Source of the DNA: Acetispira formosa (nom. nud.)
Lineage (GTDB): Bacteria; Desulfobacterota; Desulfarculia; Adiutricales; Adiutricaceae
DNA: 64,000 bases
Assembly (NCBI GenBank): GCA_023525915.1
Contig: CP026657.1
Location: forward strand, 3,248,001 to 3,312,000
Direction of reading: 5' to 3'
Shown one piece after another: positions 36,330-44,213 of the stretch (its first letter is position 1; the number at the start of each line of letters is the position of its first letter). Position numbers and translations under genes: made by a program. A model generated the notes under the pieces. It was not told the origin of the DNA. It was given only the letters and a program-made list of their open reading frames with translations, and did not search any database.

Positions 36330-36707
36330 TTAAGCCTGATTGGTCGCGGCCGGCTGGCTCGCGAAGAGATTTAGCTGGCGCGCCATTTCGTCGGCCCAGC
36401 CCAACAGGAACATCGATTGTCGTTCATCGGCCTGGCCGCCGCCAAGGTTGCGCAGCCCCTCCGAGCGCACCAGCATTTCAAAACGCACCCACTCCGGGCC
36501 GAGTTCCACGGCGAACCGGAAAGAGTGTGCTTCCACTCCCTCCTGTTCGTGGTGGTGAGCTGATGTCTGGGTTTCGTTCCAAAGGCTTTCTTCCAGCGGA
36601 ATCCAATAGAGATCCTCTATGCCGGAGGCCACGGCGTTGCGGTTGAGATAATCCCGCACCCCGATGACTTCAGATTCCAAAAGTTCGTCAATCAATATTG
36701 AGCGCAT
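36330..36707 (-). CDS. hypothetical cytoplasmic protein
   Basis: 125 aa, starting MRSILIDELLESEVIGVRDY with AAAGG upstream. It is acidic, with no signal peptide or membrane helix. Notable are HHHEQEGVEAHSF and ELGPEWVRFEMLVRSEG, reminiscent of a small alpha/beta domain, and a His cluster at about residues 51-53 that could bind metal. No family is recognised. It is placed between a small membrane protein and a lipoprotein, probably in one transcript with hemL. Confidence 0.65.
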   Translation of the reverse strand: MRSILIDELLESEVIGVRDYLNRNAVASGIEDLYWIPLEESLWNETQTSAHHHEQEGVEAHSFRFAVELGPEWVRFEMLVRSEGLRNLGGGQADERQSMFLLGWADEMARQLNLFASQPAATNQA

Positions 36708-36732
36708 TTTTTCAAAACCTTTCGTGCCGTTA

Positions 36733-37104
36733 TCAGGCCGGATTGCGATTCTGCAATGCGTATTTAATCGAATCGGCCAAAGTCCAGAACCAGATGACCA
36801 GAAGCGGCATAAACAGCCAGGTCAGACCGTCGGCCATGGGGGCCATGGCCGTCTGAAGGTCGGTAAAGGTCAATAGCTCCCCGGCGTTGGCCCTCTCGGC
36901 CAGGGGCGGCAGCACGGTGGAAAGGTCGCGGCCCGCTTTGATCACGGCCACCGGCATCCACAGGGCAATGGCTCCGGCCATAATGGCGCCGCGCGCCATG
37001 CGGCCGGTGAGAAGCTGCCCGAGGCCGGGCAGCACCAGTATGGAAAGCAGAAGGGCCGGAATTGGGCCGACCATCGGCTGGCGGGGTGTTTGCTCAGCGG
37101 TCAT
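36733..37104 (-). CDS. small integral membrane protein
   Basis: 123 aa; its start overlaps the hemL stop by 4 bp, so translation is coupled. Hydrophobic helices lie at about residues 14-32, 38-55 and 92-112. The first contains LVLPGLGQLLTGRMARGAIM, resembling the PGxGQxxxGxxxxG turn of TM2/DUF5683-type membrane proteins. The function is unknown. The position suggests a role near haem biosynthesis or only shared transcription. Confidence 0.7.
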   Translation of the reverse strand: MTAEQTPRQPMVGPIPALLLSILVLPGLGQLLTGRMARGAIMAGAIALWMPVAVIKAGRDLSTVLPPLAERANAGELLTFTDLQTAMAPMADGLTWLFMPLLVIWFWTLADSIKYALQNRNPA

Positions 37105-38387
37105 TTTTTCATAGCTTTCAGGGTTTCATTTGCCGCATCAAGGGCGGCCTCAATATCATCGGGGATCATTCCGGCTGAAGTGAAGGTGGCCTCAAACTGG
37201 CTGGGGGCCAGCCAGAAGCCGCGTTCAAGCATGCCGCGCCAGAACTGGCCATAAAGGCCCGTGTCACTTTTAAGGGCCGATTCGTAATCGCGCACCGGCC
37301 CTTCAGTGAAGAACATGGTGGACATGGAGCCGATCTGGTTGCCGCAGACATTGAATCCGTGCGATTTGGCCGCTTCCAGGAGGCCGGAGGACCAGCGCAG
37401 GCTGGACTGGCGGATTCGGCCATAGACGGACGTTTCCCGCATCAGATATTCCACGGCCGCAATACCGGCGGCCACGGCCAGTGGGTTGCCGGAAAGGGTT
37501 CCGGCCTGATAGACTCCGCCGACCGGGGCCAGGCTTTCCATGACCTCCCGGCGGCCGCCGAAAGCGGCCAGGGGCAGGCCCCCGCCGATGATCTTGCCCA
37601 GCATGGTCAGATCCGGTTTTAGGCCAAAATGCTTCTGGGCCCCGCCGACGGTCAGGCGGAAGCCGGTGATGACCTCATCACAGATGAAGAGCGCGCCGTG
37701 TTCGCGGGTGAGCTTTTCAATGGCCGGTAGGAAATCCGGTTCCGGCAGCACCACGCCCATATTGCCCGCCACGGGCTCCACAATAACCGCTGCAATATCT
37801 TTGCCGTGTTTAGCAAAAGTTTCCGTCAGGGCGTTGACGTCGTTGTAGGGCACGGTCAGGGTCAGTTCGGCCAGGGCGGCCGGTATGCCGGGGCAGCCGG
37901 GAATGCCCAGGGTGGCCACGCCGCTGCCGGCCGAAACCAGAAGGCTGTCGGCGTGGCCATGATAGCAGCCCTGGAATTTGACGATTTTGTCTCGGCCGGT
38001 GAAACCGCGAGCCAGACGGATGACGCTCATGCCCGCTTCCGTGCCGGAGTTGACCAGACGCACCATTTCCATGGAAGGATAGTTTTCATTGATGAGGCCG
38101 GCCAGCTTGGTTTCCCCTTCGGTGGGCGCGCCGAAGCTGGTGCCTTTTTTTATGGCCTCTTCCAGCGCGTGGGTCACCCAGGGGGTTGCGTGCCCGCAGA
38201 TCAGCGGCCCCCAGGAACTGACAAAGTCAAGGTATGATTTGCCGTCGACGTCAAAAATGCGGGCGCCGCGCCCGTGGTCGACAAATATGGGATCGCTGCC
38301 CACCGAGCGGCAGGCCCGGACCGGGCTGTTGACTCCGCCGGGGATTATTTGGGTTGCTTCAGCGAACAGTTTTTCCGATTTGCTCAT
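37101..38387 (-). CDS. hemL: glutamate-1-semialdehyde 2,1-aminomutase
   Basis: 428 aa, the normal family length. PLP-dependent class III aminotransferase fold with GPLICGHATP, KFQGCYHGHADSLLV, FICDEVITGFR and LGKIIGGGLPLAAFGG, in which Lys265 is the Schiff-base lysine. GGVYQAGTLSGNPLAVAAG is the family signature. It converts glutamate-1-semialdehyde to 5-aminolevulinate in the C5 tetrapyrrole pathway. One oddity is VNSGTEAGMSVIRLARG, where most homologues have Thr in place of the second Gly. It is first gene of a group with three small unknown genes, and lies downstream of the sirohaem decarboxylase gene, which is in line with a tetrapyrrole cluster. Confidence 0.95.
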   Translation of the reverse strand: MSKSEKLFAEATQIIPGGVNSPVRACRSVGSDPIFVDHGRGARIFDVDGKSYLDFVSSWGPLICGHATPWVTHALEEAIKKGTSFGAPTEGETKLAGLINENYPSMEMVRLVNSGTEAGMSVIRLARGFTGRDKIVKFQGCYHGHADSLLVSAGSGVATLGIPGCPGIPAALAELTLTVPYNDVNALTETFAKHGKDIAAVIVEPVAGNMGVVLPEPDFLPAIEKLTREHGALFICDEVITGFRLTVGGAQKHFGLKPDLTMLGKIIGGGLPLAAFGGRREVMESLAPVGGVYQAGTLSGNPLAVAAGIAAVEYLMRETSVYGRIRQSSLRWSSGLLEAAKSHGFNVCGNQIGSMSTMFFTEGPVRDYESALKSDTGLYGQFWRGMLERGFWLAPSQFEATFTSAGMIPDDIEAALDAANETLKAMKK

Positions 38388-38420
38388 AAAGAACTCCAGT
38401 CTGAGATCGTTAAAGGTATA

Positions 38421-38464
38421 CTGACGCGCATTGTCTGCCGTCTGTTGGCGGTGCGCCGGTAAAA
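38421..38464. repeat. third, divergent copy of the 55-bp repeat
   Basis: CTGACGCGCATTGTCTGCCG at 38421, then GTTGGCGGTGCGCCGGTAAAA, resembles the units at 29496 and 29566 (CTGAC.CGCA.TGTT, then GCCGGT..AAA). It sits 34 bp upstream of the hemL start codon. Confidence 0.5.
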
Positions 38465-38504
38465 AGTATTTAGTACATTAATAAGTGAGGTGAACTCTAA
38501 CCCG

Positions 38505-38720
38505 CCGGAAGCCGGGGATTGTTTTTGGTCTGGCTCCGTTCCGGGGGTCTTTAGTCACGGAGCCAGACCAAAAACAATCCCCGGCTTCCGGCTCCCGCTT
38601 GGCCAGGCACACAGCATTTAAGAAAGCCGACCAGGGAGCCGCCGGGAGAAATGTTTTTGCCCGGTTCCGTGACTAAAGACCCCCGGAACGGAGCCGGGCA
38701 AAAACATTTCTCCCGGCGGC
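38505..38720. repeat. twin-hairpin intergenic element, copy 1
   Basis: Hairpin A has perfect 35-bp arms (38505-38539 and 38557-38591) around a 17-nt loop, TCCGGGGGTCTTTAGTC. Hairpin B has 33-bp arms with one mismatch (38638-38670 and 38688-38720) around the loop GACTAAAGACCCCCGGA, the exact reverse complement of loop A. A 46-nt spacer separates the hairpins. Both stems are GC-rich at the base with an A/T-rich middle (ATTGTTTTTG and AATGTTTTTG). The element fills the gap between the sirohaem decarboxylase and hemL genes. Confidence 0.95.
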
Positions 38721-38745
38721 GGTCACCCGCTTTTCCCAAATAATG

Positions 38746-39234
38746 CTAGCCGGTCGATGATGGCGGAAAATACCGAAGGGAGGCTTTTTTCAGCTCTCGC
38801 AAACTTTCCAGCATCCGCCACTCGGCCCCGTCCGCCAGGGCGGCCATTTCGTCAATCATGGCCGATAGGCCCGCACGGTCCTCGGCATGTATCATGGTAT
38901 ATAAATTGTAGGGCCAGCCTGGAAGGGTACGCCTGAGGTAACAGTGGGAAACATAGGGCAGGGCGGCCATTTTCTCGCCGCAGATAACGCCTTTTTCCCC
39001 CTCCACCCGCCAGACCAGCATGGCATTGGCCGCGAAGCCTGATTTTTGATGCCACAGGGTGGCTCCGAAACGGCGGATGAGCCCGTCGGCCTGGAAACGG
39101 CCAATGGCGGCCAGCACCTCTTCTTCGGTGAGGCCGGTTTGCGCGGCCAGGGCCGCATACGGGGTGGGTGAATCGCCCAAATCACCGCTCAGGAGGTATA
39201 TGAGCAGTTTTTCGGAATCGCTCAAGTCGGCCAT
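38746..39234 (-). CDS. sirohaem decarboxylase subunit (AhbA/AhbB type, Lrp/AsnC fold)
   Basis: 162 aa; AGAGGG 4-5 nt before the ATG. The N-terminal winged helix (residues 5-60: LLIYLLSGDLGDSPTPYAAL, then LIRRFGATL) is followed by an AsnC-type ligand domain with PYVSHCYLRRTLPGWPYNLY and TMIHAEDR, the hallmark of AhbA/AhbB. These form a heterodimer that decarboxylates sirohaem to 12,18-didecarboxysirohaem in the alternative haem pathway of sulfate reducers and archaea. From sequence alone I cannot decide between the A and B subunits, and no second subunit is in the window. It is co-directional with hemL, 358 bp upstream. Confidence 0.85.
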   Translation of the reverse strand: MADLSDSEKLLIYLLSGDLGDSPTPYAALAAQTGLTEEEVLAAIGRFQADGLIRRFGATLWHQKSGFAANAMLVWRVEGEKGVICGEKMAALPYVSHCYLRRTLPGWPYNLYTMIHAEDRAGLSAMIDEMAALADGAEWRMLESLRELKKASLRYFPPSSTG

Positions 39235-39480
39235 GTTTCCCTCTTATTTATTGTTGGCTGAGTAACGTATCCTCAATATTATAATGTATCATAAACCGGC
39301 GGCCCCAGACAAGGCCGCGTTTGAGCTCGAAATCTTCTTCCATCTGGACATTTAGGGGCACTTGGGCTAAGATACCACAATGTTTTATTAGTGATTTCTT
39401 TTCATCAACGCCGGTTTTAACGGCACACTGAATACACGTCGGCCGGTCCCTGCCGGGCGATGGGAAAGTAAGGAGTTGAC

Positions 39481-41127
39481 ATGCCGAAATCTTTTTTTAT
39501 AACCGCCATCGGTCAGGTCTGCGGCAAGCATGAAGCCGCTGTGGCCGCTCTGGAAATGGCTCTGAAGAAATCCTGCAAAGCCGCTTTTTTCAAACCTGTG
39601 GTTGAAAGCGCCGACGACGCCGGCCTGAAAGCGGCGGTGGCCGGCGCCAAGCTCCCCGGCTCCCCGGCCGACTATTACGCTCTGACTCGTTCAGAAGTTT
39701 TCAGCCTTCTCGGCCAGGGCAAGGAAAGCGTTATCCTGGATACCGTTTTCATGAAATACAACAAGCTGGCCGCTCAGTTTGACGTGATCGTGGTGGAGGG
39801 CCTGGATCTGGTCCCGGCCGGCGGCTCACTGGCCAAGCTGGACGCCACCATCGCCGCCAACCTCGGCAGCCCTCTTATTTTGCTGTCCGACGACAGCATC
39901 GGCCTGGAAGCCGGTTCGGTGGCCGTCAAGACCTATAAAGATCTTTTCGCCGAAGTTTACGCTCTGGCCGTGGTCTCCAAGAATCCCGGCCAGGTGGCCA
40001 CCAATCAGGAACTGGCCCCTCTGGCCGGTCTGGAAGTGTGGGCCATCCCCTCACCGGCCGACATCACCACCCATCTGGAAACCGCCTGCGGCACCATCTG
40101 CGAATACAAGCCGGGGAGCGTCACCCCCAAGCGCTTCGAATTCGACCTGATCGAAAAAGCCAAGGTCAACAAGCAGCACATCGTTCTGCCGGAAGGCAAT
40201 GACGAACGCATCCTGCGGGCGGCCGACGGCATTTTGGAAAAAGATTTCGCCAACATCACCGTGTTGGGCGACCCGGACGAGATGATGAAAAAGGCCAAGG
40301 AACTCGGCCTGAATTCGCTTCTGTCCAAAGGCCAGTTGATCAATAACAAAACCAGCGACCTTTTGCCGGAACTGACCCAGGCTTTCTACGAACTGCGCAA
40401 GGCCAAAGGCATCACCGAAGAAAAAGCCGCCGCCCAGATGCAGGATCGCAATTTCTTCGGCACCATGCTGGTCAAAACCAAAAAGGCCGACGGCATGGTC
40501 TCCGGGGCCGACGGCACCACCGCCGACACCGTCCGCCCGGCTCTTTCCATAATCAAGACCAAGCCCGGCTGCTCCATTGCCAGCTCAGTCTTCCTTATGT
40601 GCCTGGCCGATAGGGTCTGGGTCTTCGGCGACTGCGCCATTAACCCCAACCCCACCCCGCAGCAACTGGCCGAAATCGCCATCATCTCCGCCCAGACAGC
40701 CAAGGCTTTCGGCGTTGATCCCAAAGTGGCCATGCTCAGCTACTCCACCGGCTCCTCCGGCACCGGCCCCGATGTGGACATGGTCAAGGAAGCCACCCAG
40801 ATTGCCCGCGAAGCTTCGGAAAAACTGTATCCCGGCCTGGCCATTGACGGCCCCCTCCAGTTCGACGCGGCGGTCGATCCCAAAACGGGCGCTTCCAAAA
40901 TGCCCGGCTCCGCGGTGGCCGGTCAGGCCACGGTCATGATCTTCCCTGATCTGGGCGCGGGCAACATCGGCTACAAGGCCGTTCAGCGCACGGCCAAAGC
41001 CGTGGCCATCGGCCCGATCATCCAGGGTTTGAACGCTCCGGTCAACGATCTTTCGCGCGGCACCCTGGTGGCCGACATCATCAACACCGTGGCCATTACC
41101 GCCCTCCAGGCCATGGCCGACAAATAA
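39481..41127 (+). CDS. pta: phosphate acetyltransferase
   Basis: 548 aa; AAGGAG upstream of ATG 39481. The C-terminal catalytic domain (about 215-548) starts KQHIVLPEGNDERILRAADG and has MVSGADGTTADTVRPALSII, VFGDCAINPNPTPQQLAEIA, AMLSYSTGSSGTGPDVDMV and VFPDLGAGNIGYK-like endings (IFPDLGAGNIGYKAVQRTAK). It makes acetyl-CoA and phosphate from acetyl phosphate plus CoA, reversibly. The N-terminal domain (1-205) resembles the DethiobiotinS/BioD-like regulatory domain of long Pta enzymes, but the P-loop is degenerate (GQVCGKHEAA). The central DRTGG domain of 700-aa enzymes is missing. No ackA is in the window. Confidence 0.92.
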   Translation: MPKSFFITAIGQVCGKHEAAVAALEMALKKSCKAAFFKPVVESADDAGLKAAVAGAKLPGSPADYYALTRSEVFSLLGQGKESVILDTVFMKYNKLAAQFDVIVVEGLDLVPAGGSLAKLDATIAANLGSPLILLSDDSIGLEAGSVAVKTYKDLFAEVYALAVVSKNPGQVATNQELAPLAGLEVWAIPSPADITTHLETACGTICEYKPGSVTPKRFEFDLIEKAKVNKQHIVLPEGNDERILRAADGILEKDFANITVLGDPDEMMKKAKELGLNSLLSKGQLINNKTSDLLPELTQAFYELRKAKGITEEKAAAQMQDRNFFGTMLVKTKKADGMVSGADGTTADTVRPALSIIKTKPGCSIASSVFLMCLADRVWVFGDCAINPNPTPQQLAEIAIISAQTAKAFGVDPKVAMLSYSTGSSGTGPDVDMVKEATQIAREASEKLYPGLAIDGPLQFDAAVDPKTGASKMPGSAVAGQATVMIFPDLGAGNIGYKAVQRTAKAVAIGPIIQGLNAPVNDLSRGTLVADIINTVAITALQAMADK

Positions 41128-41152
41128 TTCAGAGCGCTGCCATTCTAATTAT

Positions 41153-41256
41153 GGTTTTTCCCTAAAACTTGCGGCTCCTCCGCTACACAAAAAGCGTGGT
41201 TTTTGTTTCGCAAGCGGCCTTTTGGGCGTCAAAGTCAGTCGCTGACGCTCCGTCTC
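41153..41256 (+). repeat. dispersed downstream repeat, copy 3
   Basis: TTTTTCCCTAAAACTTGCGG, then CGCTACACAAAAAGCGTGG, TTTTTGTTTCGCAAGCGGCC and CAGTCGCTGACGCTCCGTCTC match copies 1 and 2. It starts 26 bp after the pta stop, in the same orientation, and lacks the final CGACCTGCTATTTT block. Confidence 0.85.
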
Positions 41257-41301
41257 GAAGACCAGGGCCACCGCTATAGGCGGATGAACTGAACTGATTC
41301 A

Positions 41302-41342
41302 ATGCCGGAAAGACGGAAACGCCTTTCCGGCATTTTCATATG
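41302..41342 (+). terminator. terminator downstream of pta
   Basis: A perfect 11-bp stem (ATGCCGGAAAG at 41302-41312, CTTTCCGGCAT at 41323-41333), followed by TTTTCATA. Confidence 0.85.
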
Positions 41343-41413
41343 GCCGCTTTCAAATCACTGGTCAAACGGTGTGAATTCTGTTTTAATAGAAGCGCTGAAA
41401 GGAGGGCGTGGAA

Positions 41414-42319
41414 ATGCCGACTCTCACGCACAATGAATACCTTGAGGCGCTCGTCCACGAATTTATGGGCAGCCCCGCCAATGATAACGCCATGCCCACC
41501 GGGCCGGAGGCGGCTTTCGACACGCCGTTGATCGGCTTCGCCGCCGGCGGCGATCCCATCTGGGAGCAAATAAAGGCTGAGGCCGCCACCAATCACTGGA
41601 CTCCGCTGGAAGCATTTAGGCTGGCCTATCCTGAAGAGGAGGCCACGGCTGACGACCTTTCGGTGGTGTCGTGGGTTCTGCCGCAGACCGCCGCCACCCG
41701 AGAAGACCAGCGCCGGGCCACCCTGTATGCCTGTGAACGCTGGATTCGCAACCGTTACGTCGCCCAGGTGCGGGTGGTGGACGAACTGGCCCGCTTTGTC
41801 ATCGGGCGGCTGGACGCGGACGGCGTCAAGGCCGCCTCGCCGGATCTTCTGCCGGAATGGAAGCGTTTCAAAGATGAAAAGTTTACCATCAGTTCCCTCT
41901 GGTCCCACCGCCACGCGGCTTTCGCGGCCGGGCTGGGCACCTTTGGCCTCAGTGACGGCCTGATAACGAAAGCCGGAAAAGCCATGCGCTGCGGCTCGGT
42001 GGTGGTGCGCCTGAAAGCCCGGCCCACACCCAGGCCCTACAGCGGCTACAATGATTACTGCCTTTTTTACAACAGCGGCCTCTGCGGCAAATGCGTCAAA
42101 CGCTGCCCCTGCGAGGCCATCACCCTGGCCGGTCACGATAAGAACAAATGCAGTGACTATCTGGACAATGTGGTGACCCCGGCCATCGCGGCCGCCTACC
42201 CGGACATCGCCGGAGCTTATGGCTGCGGGCTGTGCCAGGCGGCTGTGCCCTGCGAAAATTCCATTCCGCCCCGGCCGCCGAAATCTGTCCGGCGTGAATT
42301 AGAAAAAGCCAATATCTGA
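41414..42319 (+). CDS. epoxyqueuosine reductase-like double [4Fe-4S] protein
   Basis: 301 aa from ATG 41414, 8 nt after AGGAGG; the GTG at 41408 is too close to that site. The N-terminal two thirds contain RHAAFAAGLGTFGLSDGLIT and GSVVVRLKARPTPRPYSGYN, typical of the QueG-like fold. Cluster ligands are Cys224, Cys227 and Cys231 with Cys246 (CGKCVKRCPCEAI, then KNKC) and Cys271, Cys274 and Cys280 (CGLCQAAVPCE). True QueG reduces epoxyqueuosine in tRNA. This shorter protein, with its CxxCxxxxxC second cluster, belongs to a group common in anaerobes whose substrate is not known. It opens an apparent three-gene operon with the aminotransferase and the deoxyribosyltransferase-like gene. Confidence 0.8.
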   Translation: MPTLTHNEYLEALVHEFMGSPANDNAMPTGPEAAFDTPLIGFAAGGDPIWEQIKAEAATNHWTPLEAFRLAYPEEEATADDLSVVSWVLPQTAATREDQRRATLYACERWIRNRYVAQVRVVDELARFVIGRLDADGVKAASPDLLPEWKRFKDEKFTISSLWSHRHAAFAAGLGTFGLSDGLITKAGKAMRCGSVVVRLKARPTPRPYSGYNDYCLFYNSGLCGKCVKRCPCEAITLAGHDKNKCSDYLDNVVTPAIAAAYPDIAGAYGCGLCQAAVPCENSIPPRPPKSVRRELEKANI

Positions 42320-42336
42320 AATAATGGGGAGACGTT

Positions 42337-43506
42337 ATGAAGTACGATTTTGACAAGATCATTCCCAGAAAAAATACCAATTGCATCAAGTATGACTTCG
42401 CCAAAGTTTTTGGCAAGCCGGAAGACGCCATTCCCATGTGGGTGGCGGATATGGATTTTCAGGTGCCGCCGGAAGTGACTGAATGCATCAAGGCCTTTGC
42501 TGATTTCGCCATCTATGGCTACAGCGATTCCGGCCCGGCCTATTTCGCGGCCGTACATAATTGGTTCAAGGAACATTTTGGTTTCGTTACCGAGCGTGAA
42601 TGGATGGTCAAAACTCCCGGCATAGTCTACGCGCTGGCCAACGCCGTGCGCTCGCTCACCGAAGAGGGCGACAGCATCATCATTCAGCAGCCCGTCTATC
42701 ACCCGTTCCCTAAAGTCATCCAGAGCAACAATCGCAATCTGGTGGTCAGTGAACTGAAGCTGGAAAACGGCCGCTACCGGGTCGATCTGGATGATTTCAA
42801 GCGCAAGATCATTGATAACAAGGCCAAGATGTTCATCCTTTGCAGCCCCCATAACCCGGTGGGCCGGGTCTGGACCCAGGAGGAACTCAAGGCTATGGGC
42901 GATATCTGCCTGAATCACAACTGCCTGGTGATATCCGATGAAATACATTGCGACTTCGCCCACCAGGGCCACCAGCACCACGTCTTTGCCACTGTGTCGC
43001 CTGATTTCGCGGAAAACTGCGTCATCTGCACCGCGCCCAGTAAAACGTTCAATCTGGCCGGGCTTCAGGCTTCCAATGTGTTCATCGCCAATAAAAAGGT
43101 GCGGGAAAAGTTTAAGGGCGAACTGGAACGCTCCGGCTATGAGGAGCTGAACTGCATGGGGCTGGTGGCCTGTCAGGCCGCTTATGAATACGGCGGCGAA
43201 TGGCTGAAGCAGTTGAAGGAATATCTGGCCGGGAACCTCGATTACATGAGGAATTTTCTCAAAACTGAATTGCCGCGGGTTAAGCTGATCGAGCCTGAAG
43301 GGACTTATCTGGCCTGGTTGGATTTCCGTGAATTGGGTCATGACCCCAATGACCTGAATAAATTTCTGGCCGAAAAAGCCAAAATATGGTTTGACGACGG
43401 CCTGAAATTCGGCCCGGCCGGGGCCGGTTTTCAGCGCATCAACCTCGGCTGCCCGCGCTCGATCGTGGAAAAGGCCATGGGGCAATTGGCCTCCGCTCTC
43501 AAGTAG
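42337..43506 (+). CDS. PatB/MalY-type PLP enzyme, putative C-S lyase
   Basis: 389 aa; GGGGAGA upstream. It begins MKYDFDKIIPRKNTNCIKYD, with IPMWVADMDFQVPPEVTECI characteristic of the PatB/MalY cystathionine beta-lyase branch of class I/II aminotransferases. Active-site landmarks are LCSPHNPVGRVWTQEEL, VISDEIHCDFAH (PLP-binding Asp) and APSKTFNLAGLQASN (Schiff-base Lys). Family members cleave cystathionine or other cysteine S-conjugates to a thiol, pyruvate and ammonia. The physiological substrate cannot be read from sequence. It lies 17 bp downstream of the QueG-like gene. Confidence 0.9.
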   Translation: MKYDFDKIIPRKNTNCIKYDFAKVFGKPEDAIPMWVADMDFQVPPEVTECIKAFADFAIYGYSDSGPAYFAAVHNWFKEHFGFVTEREWMVKTPGIVYALANAVRSLTEEGDSIIIQQPVYHPFPKVIQSNNRNLVVSELKLENGRYRVDLDDFKRKIIDNKAKMFILCSPHNPVGRVWTQEELKAMGDICLNHNCLVISDEIHCDFAHQGHQHHVFATVSPDFAENCVICTAPSKTFNLAGLQASNVFIANKKVREKFKGELERSGYEELNCMGLVACQAAYEYGGEWLKQLKEYLAGNLDYMRNFLKTELPRVKLIEPEGTYLAWLDFRELGHDPNDLNKFLAEKAKIWFDDGLKFGPAGAGFQRINLGCPRSIVEKAMGQLASALK

Positions 43507-43525
43507 GGAGTTTTCAGGAAAGGCG

Positions 43526-44035
43526 ATGAAAGCTGTGAAAACTATATATTTTGCCGGGCCGGACATTTTCATGCCGGATTATGAGGGCCACATGGCCCGC
43601 ATCAAAGATTTGTGCGCCGCCTCCGGCCTCACCCCGCTCTTGCCCGGCGAATTGGAATTGTGCGCGGGCGAGTCCGCCCCGATTGCGGACGACATCTTTC
43701 GACTCAACCTTTCATTGATAAAAAAAGCCGACATCATCATCGCCAATCTCGTCCCCTTCCGGGGGCCGGTGGAGCCGGATTCCGGCACGGTTTTCGAGTG
43801 CGGCTATGGCTACGCCTCCGGCAAGGCTGTTATCGGAGTGGTGCCTGACCAGCGTGACCTGGCCACCCGCCTGGGCGCGGACGACGCGCCTCAAAACCAC
43901 GGCGGGCGGTTCCTTCTCGACGGATCCTGGGTGGAGGATTACGGCCAGCCCGTAAACCTGATGCTGGCATGTTGTTTCACCGCCATGGCCGCCACGGTGG
44001 AAGAAGCCATTGCCGTGGCCGCCCGCCTGGAATAA
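43526..44035 (+). CDS. nucleoside 2-deoxyribosyltransferase family protein
   Basis: 169 aa; AGGAAAGG upstream of ATG 43526. IYFAGPDIFMPDYEG at the N-terminus, then KADIIIANLVPFRGPVEPDS, then GTVFECGYGYASGKAVIGVV are the conserved blocks of the family; the Glu in TVFECGY is the expected nucleophile. Members exchange bases between deoxynucleosides or hydrolyse nucleotides (DNPH-type) for salvage. Which of these applies is unclear. It is last gene of the operon starting at 41414. A CGGTTAACCG palindrome and T6 tract follow at 44045-44061. Confidence 0.85.
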   Translation: MKAVKTIYFAGPDIFMPDYEGHMARIKDLCAASGLTPLLPGELELCAGESAPIADDIFRLNLSLIKKADIIIANLVPFRGPVEPDSGTVFECGYGYASGKAVIGVVPDQRDLATRLGADDAPQNHGGRFLLDGSWVEDYGQPVNLMLACCFTAMAATVEEAIAVAARLE

Positions 44036-44040
44036 AAGGC

Positions 44041-44069
44041 TTGCCGGTTAACCGCTTTTTTGATATATT
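44041..44069 (+). promoter_or_regulatory. predicted promoter of the methyltransferase-ABC importer operon
   Basis: TTGCCG at 44041-44046, a 17-bp spacer and TATATT at 44064-44069. Transcription would start near 44076, giving a leader of about 138 nt that contains the hairpin at 44153-44184. Confidence 0.45.
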
Positions 44070-44152
44070 TAAAGCGTCTTTTGACGATGAAAGCCTAAAA
44101 AACCACGAAGGTTTATGGCTGAAGATATTTTAAAAACATTACGGTCACGAAG

Positions 44153-44192
44153 GCCGCCTTTTTTCTGTGTTGGAAAAAGGCGGCATTTTTTT
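44153..44192 (+). terminator. intrinsic terminator in the leader of the ABC importer operon (possible attenuator)
   Basis: GCCGCCTTTTT (44153-44163) pairs with AAAAAGGCGGC (44174-44184), followed by ATTTTTTTACC. It lies only 22 bp upstream of the methyltransferase start codon. It either ends readthrough from the operon before it or acts as a conditional terminator. An earlier hairpin (AAACC/GGTTT, 44098-44115) and the repeated CACGAAGG (44103 and 44147) could form an alternative fold. Confidence 0.75.
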
Positions 44193-44213
44193 ACCGCACC
44201 TCGGGAGATAATG

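Noticed and set aside
38505..38720. Considered as a pair of ordinary intrinsic terminators
   Set aside because: Stems of 33-35 bp without a 3' T tract, complementary loops, and an inverted copy elsewhere do not fit simple termination, although they might still stop transcription.
42217..43572. 451-codon minus-strand frame opposite the PatB-like gene
   Set aside because: The opposite strand has an unambiguous PLP enzyme with ribosome binding site; the antisense product has no motifs.
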